NCBI GenBank assembly: GCA_028673005.1
Contig: CM054113.1
Location: 207,319,504-207,383,503 of the forward strand
Reading direction: 5' to 3'
Source: Tanypteryx hageni
Lineage: Eukaryota; Arthropoda; Insecta; Odonata; Petaluridae
Length of the DNA stretch: 64,000 bases
Shown: one piece after another, positions 60,263 to 64,000 of the stretch
How positions within the stretch are numbered: position 1 is the first letter of the stretch
Layout of the letters: each line of letters opens with the position of its first letter
Translations under genes and position numbers: made by a program
Notes under the pieces: model-generated
Databases searched by the model: none
What the model was told of the DNA's origin: nothing
The model's input: only the letters and a program-made list of their open reading frames with translations

Positions 60263-60899
60263 CAGTAAAAGTACGTAATCGGGAAATGTGCACATTTACC
60301 ACCAAGCTAGGTAAATGTAAGTTTAAGTTTCCAGAAATACGTATTATCTGTACATTTCCCGGTAAATGTGCACTTTTACCGATGTACCTTGGTCAATGTG
60401 GAAATAAGTAAGAATGATAAATGCTACACTACGTTAATTTATAACAAAATCATCGAGGGTTCGGCTCCACTGGTATATATTAAGATGAACGCTTCCCAAC
60501 CCGAGGGGGGAACACAGTGAACGTGAGGAGGAACCATAAACACTTCAACTAACCCACCTACCTAGCCCGGTGGGGCCGAGTAAAATTTGCCTTCATGTTA
60601 AAATTTAGTTTAGTTGTGCACATTTACCACGAAATTTAAACATTTACCGGACAACGCACATTTACCGGACAACACACATTCACCGTACTTGTAAACTGCG
60701 ACACATGTTCGCGACGTCGCCATGTTGTGGCCTGTGTTTCGACGTTTATCCACATTTACCAGTGTCTCTAGGTAAATGTGTACATTTCCCCAATTCATTT
60801 GGTAAAAGTATGTTATACTTACATTTATCGAACTTGATGGTAAATGTGCACATTAACCGGGAAATGTGCACATTTACCGGACTACGCACATTTACCGTG
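60263..60899. mobile_element. Element built of GGTAAATGTGCACATTTACC palindromes, 637 bp
   Basis: The two ends form an imperfect inverted repeat of about 40 bp: CAGTAAAAGTACGTAATCGG on the left and, in reverse complement, CACGGTAAATGTGCGTAGTC on the right. Both run into GGAAATGTGCACATTT-like palindromes. At least ten full or half copies of the GTAAATGTGCAC or ACATTTACC word occur inside in both orientations. No protein is encoded and no target duplication is clear, so class and age are uncertain. Confidence 0.7.
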
Positions 60900-61664
60900 A
60901 CAGTGGCACGGAGACGCGGTCAAATAACGATCCGTAATGCTAAGAATTTTCTCCCCTAAAAGTAAACGAGAGACCATGAAAGATTTCGCGAGCGATGAAG
61001 AAGGATGATGGGAGGAGGAAGTGACAGACCCGCATCCATCATTCTTGACGTATCGTCCATCCAAGCTCATTCCTCGAGCATTTCTTCCGGAAAAATGCGG
61101 AGATAATCCACTACGGACGTTTATCATCGCGATGGGATTTTTTATTGCTACGGTCGGGTCATTTAATTACATCGCGTGCTCTTACGGTTAATGAGGGAAA
61201 TTATTTCGTGATTTTCAAAAATTTCTTGATTTTCCTCTTCCCTCTCGACTTCCAAAATTTTCAGCTTATTATGATTGGCCGATATAATATCCTGGAGGAT
61301 ACATAATCTTGAGTCAATTGCACGTTTTTAACGAAAATGTTAGCATTCAATGTGAAAATAACATCTAAATCGAAAGAAATTTAAAATTTTCACCACAAGA
61401 TTTGTGAAATAAAAGACGAACAAATAAATATACCTCGACTTTCTTTGGATGGAAAGAAAACAAACTTTCGTTCTTTTAGGCGTTCGTTGTTTCAAGTCTC
61501 GAACTCCTACGATGATTATAAGTAGCTAATTTTAATATGCGAATGATTAATGTTCTACATTCAAATGTATTCCTTCTCGTAAATAACGTAACGAATGTTT
61601 CTCTTTCATATCTTTCTCTCTCTGTCGCACTAATTGTACGAGCATTCAAAGCACGCATTCACCC
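60900..61664. other. Non-coding DNA
   Basis: Nothing recognised. Confidence 0.5.
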
Positions 61665-61990
61665 ATAAGGATTGAAATAACAATTGGATTTCGAGGTTTA
61701 ATAATATAATTGGTTGGCAAGCCAACATCCCAATTAAATGCCAAAATCTCCCCAAAATATGTGAAAGAAATGTTTAACATGAGAAATTTCGAACTGTAGG
61801 CAGGAAAAGATGAACAGGATAAAAAACTTAATAGTTTTTTCAATGAGCCAGATCCAAAAACCATATGTTAATTCTTTCTAATTTAGATCTCAAAAAGAAT
61901 AAAAGCCTGAAAGTCAAAAAGTCGATTTTTACGTGTTATCATATGGGAAATAGAAATGCCTACCTCGGAGTCGAACCTAGGATTTTTTTC
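61665..61990. repeat. Dispersed repeat, uninterrupted copy
   Basis: Paralogue of 45225-45390 plus 48457-48620 that lacks the piggyBac-like insertion: TAGTTTTTTCAATGAGCCAG spans the insertion point at about 61840. Near its end is GAGTCGAACCTAGG, which in reverse resembles a pol III B box. There is no A box, so it is not called as a tRNA gene or SINE. Confidence 0.55.
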
Positions 61991-62148
61991 GAAATTTCTT
62001 TTTGTCATCATATTACAATATATGAATCGATCATTTCTGCCAAATATCAAAAATGTATTTCGTTCAATTATGGAGTTATTTGCAGGTTTAAAGCGTGACA
62101 GAGGGAGACACAAAGGGACAAAGGGGCAGAAGTAGACTTTTATTATTG

Positions 62149-62149
<1 letters not shown>
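61991..62149. other. Non-coding DNA
   Basis: Nothing recognised. Confidence 0.4.

Positions 62150-62204
<55 letters not shown>
62150..62204. repeat. (AT)n microsatellite
   Basis: About 27 uninterrupted AT units. Confidence 0.97.
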
Positions 62205-62209
<5 letters not shown>

Positions 62210-63204
62210 CCTCCTCCTCTGTAAGGAACGTCTATATATAATGATATGCGTGTGTGTGTGGATTTTTCATTCAATGCTTACTATTTGCTAGGTGATGTGA
62301 CTTATTAATTCGTTTCTTTTATTGTAACCTAATACATAAATTCATTCGCATATTACTGTGTAAAAAAACTAGCCTATGATCGGATATGACATATTTAGCT
62401 CATATTGTCTTAACGATCTATTCCTTAGCTTTCTCAATAATTTTCACTAAGGTTATGCCGCCACTAAAAATATCTCAATCCAGATCTAACGCAGGTACTC
62501 TCTACAGTTAAGTTCTTGGCTTCATAAATAATTTATTTTATTCATTTCGTTTCTTGCTCAACTTCACGATAAAGTGTTATTGCATAGCATCAAAAATTAT
62601 TTGCACACCATTTTCCAGTTTTTGACAATATTACGTCATTATTATTTTTTAACACATTGGACTATTCTTGTAAGAGCATAATGATGCACAGCGGAAGCGA
62701 ATGAAAAAATTAATGAATCGAGGTTTTCTCACAATTTATGCAGCGCCGGCTGGATGGTGAAGGTCAAACAATTGCTGTATACATTGATCCTACAATACAT
62801 GCATCTTTAATCAGAATATTTACATTTCAATCGGAATGCTGCAAGAAGATACGAAGAACAATTGCTCTTCCCCATTAAAAACAAAATCGTAAAAAATGAA
62901 ATATTCTGGATAACTCCCTTTACTTAATATACGATTACTGCAATTTACTTTTGTCTTTTCTTTATGAATAGGAAATAACAGCTTAGATACACTTCGTCAG
63001 TAATACCATTACGCTTTCCAGTAATAACTGTCATATTGTGATTTTTATTAATTAACTTAATTATTCGCTAATCTTACTAAACAAATGTTAGGCATGAATA
63101 TTATGAAGTTTTCCGTCTGAAGACAGACATCCAAAAAAGAAACCAATCTAAAGATTAATGGACGGTATAACTATAGCTATTCAGTACTTGGAAAATTTCA
63201 TCGG
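62205..63204. other. Non-coding AT-rich DNA
   Basis: Nothing recognised. Confidence 0.5.
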
Positions 63205-63600
63205 CTATGCCAGATACCGGCAACCTGTGGCTCCTGAGTAGCACGTCGCTCTTAAAGGACATAAGGACGGTTCCTTAAACCAATTTCTTCTCCCATACAA
63301 AGCGACTAAATCCGAGTTTCCAAGCATGCGGCCTATTTGGGGCATTTATGGGGAATGCAAACTATACGCTATGATGCATTAAAAAGTCGATTGTGTTCCT
63401 TATAAAATATTTTTAAACAATCTAAGAAATATATTAATATCAACGCTTCCAAAATATCAGCTGTTTATATCTAATTCCCATTTTAAACACTCTTACACAG
63501 TTGGGGTACGGAAGGTTTTTCAAATGGAATGCGGCCCGCGGATTTGGTACGGAGCCTAAATGCTGTTCTGGTGCATTATTTAAGTTTAAGACCTAGAAAG
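63205..63600. mobile_element. Possible decayed hAT-like repeat
   Basis: CAGATACCGGCAACCTGTGGCTCCTGAG near 63208 resembles the ends of animal hAT repeats (CGGCAACC..GTGGCTC). GCGGCCCGCGGAT at about 63532 is shared with the hAT-like remnant at 7440. No target duplication was found and the boundaries are uncertain. Confidence 0.3.
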
Positions 63601-64000
63601 TCCCACTCGCTTGTGAATTCAGTTACCGAATCTTCACGTGCACTTATAATGTTGTGAAAAATGAATTTATTAAAAAAAAATGAGAACTATCCCATTCACC
63701 TGTACTGCGGCTCTCCTCAAGTTAATTTTTACGTCGAATTGGAAAAAACGCAACTATCCTTGTCAATTCGGTTTTTGACAATTTTGTCTAGAGCTTAGTT
63801 TCGGTAGCAATCGCAATATTACTAATCGCATGGCAGTTGGCGGTCACACGGAAACAAATAAAAACAACAATTCCTTCCGTAACGTAAACGAACTAAAAAT
63901 GCCTGCTGGACAAATAAAACGAAAGAACACACGAACAAGCCATGCATTGCCAAACATCTGGCGATTTAACCTCTATCATATTAGGTCTTTAAAATAGTCC
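63601..64000. other. Non-coding DNA
   Basis: Nothing recognised. Confidence 0.5.

Noticed and set aside
61960..61985. Possible tRNA gene on the - strand (B-box-like GGTTCGACTCC)
   Set aside because: No A box, anticodon arm or acceptor stem is present. The stretch is part of a dispersed repeat whose other copy lacks the word.
1..64000. CRISPR arrays, prokaryotic operons, riboswitches, phage
   Set aside because: No regularly spaced identical repeats with unique spacers, no ribosome-binding sites and no dense coding. The DNA is eukaryotic in character.

Overview
The window reads as AT-rich, repeat-dense nuclear DNA of an animal, most likely an arthropod. The reasons are a pogo/Tigger transposon and several relatives, hAT and piggyBac elements and their short non-autonomous derivatives, elements resembling the DINE-1/Helentron group, LINE tails, many (CT/GA)n and (AT)n tracts, and no compact coding. 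The species cannot be named from this sequence. I found no convincing host protein exon, tRNA or rRNA gene. Nearly all open frames are chance translations of low-complexity or repeat DNA.

Layout. 1-6.2 kb is plain non-coding DNA, followed by a small hAT-type element at 6209-6452 with a perfect 8-bp target duplication. 7.6-23 kb is dominated by polypyrimidine tracts on the + strand (largest 11.8-12.9 kb). It also holds a TA-flanked pogo-like miniature element (16986-17427) and a DINE-1-like element (19092-20235) carrying a near-perfect 73-bp hairpin. 24-30 kb is mostly unremarkable, with a LINE tail, a hammerhead-like motif and a 963-bp TA-flanked element (28531-29493). 30.5-33 kb holds nested elements: a family with AGCACG ends interrupted by a Tigger-like miniature element, and an 875-bp element rich in ATTCCGACAC palindromes. 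35.2-37.5 kb is a complete but decayed hAT transposon with a perfect target duplication. 38.5-39.2 kb is a tandem duplication with a hAT miniature element in one copy and the empty site in the other.

The best gene is at 42000-44393: a full-length Tigger-like transposon with TIRs, TA duplication, a transposase interrupted by a single in-frame stop, all three catalytic aspartates and a C-terminal PCNA-binding-type motif. 45.4-48.5 kb is a piggyBac-like element (TTAA target) containing another element with perfect 25-bp TIRs. 52.3-53.4 kb is a foldback-like element with ~110-bp TIRs, filled with the same degenerate ~145-bp repeats found in the DINE-1-like elements. 56-58.1 kb has two such DINE-1-like elements head to tail. 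59.8-60.9 kb has a 20/21-bp minisatellite and an element built from copies of GGTAAATGTGCACATTTACC. CpG-dense stretches (25.5-25.9, 49.6-50.1, 53.5-54.4 kb) are the only candidates for host regulatory DNA.

There is no operon-like gene cooperation here. The biology on view is the life and decay of several transposon superfamilies and the non-autonomous elements that depend on them.
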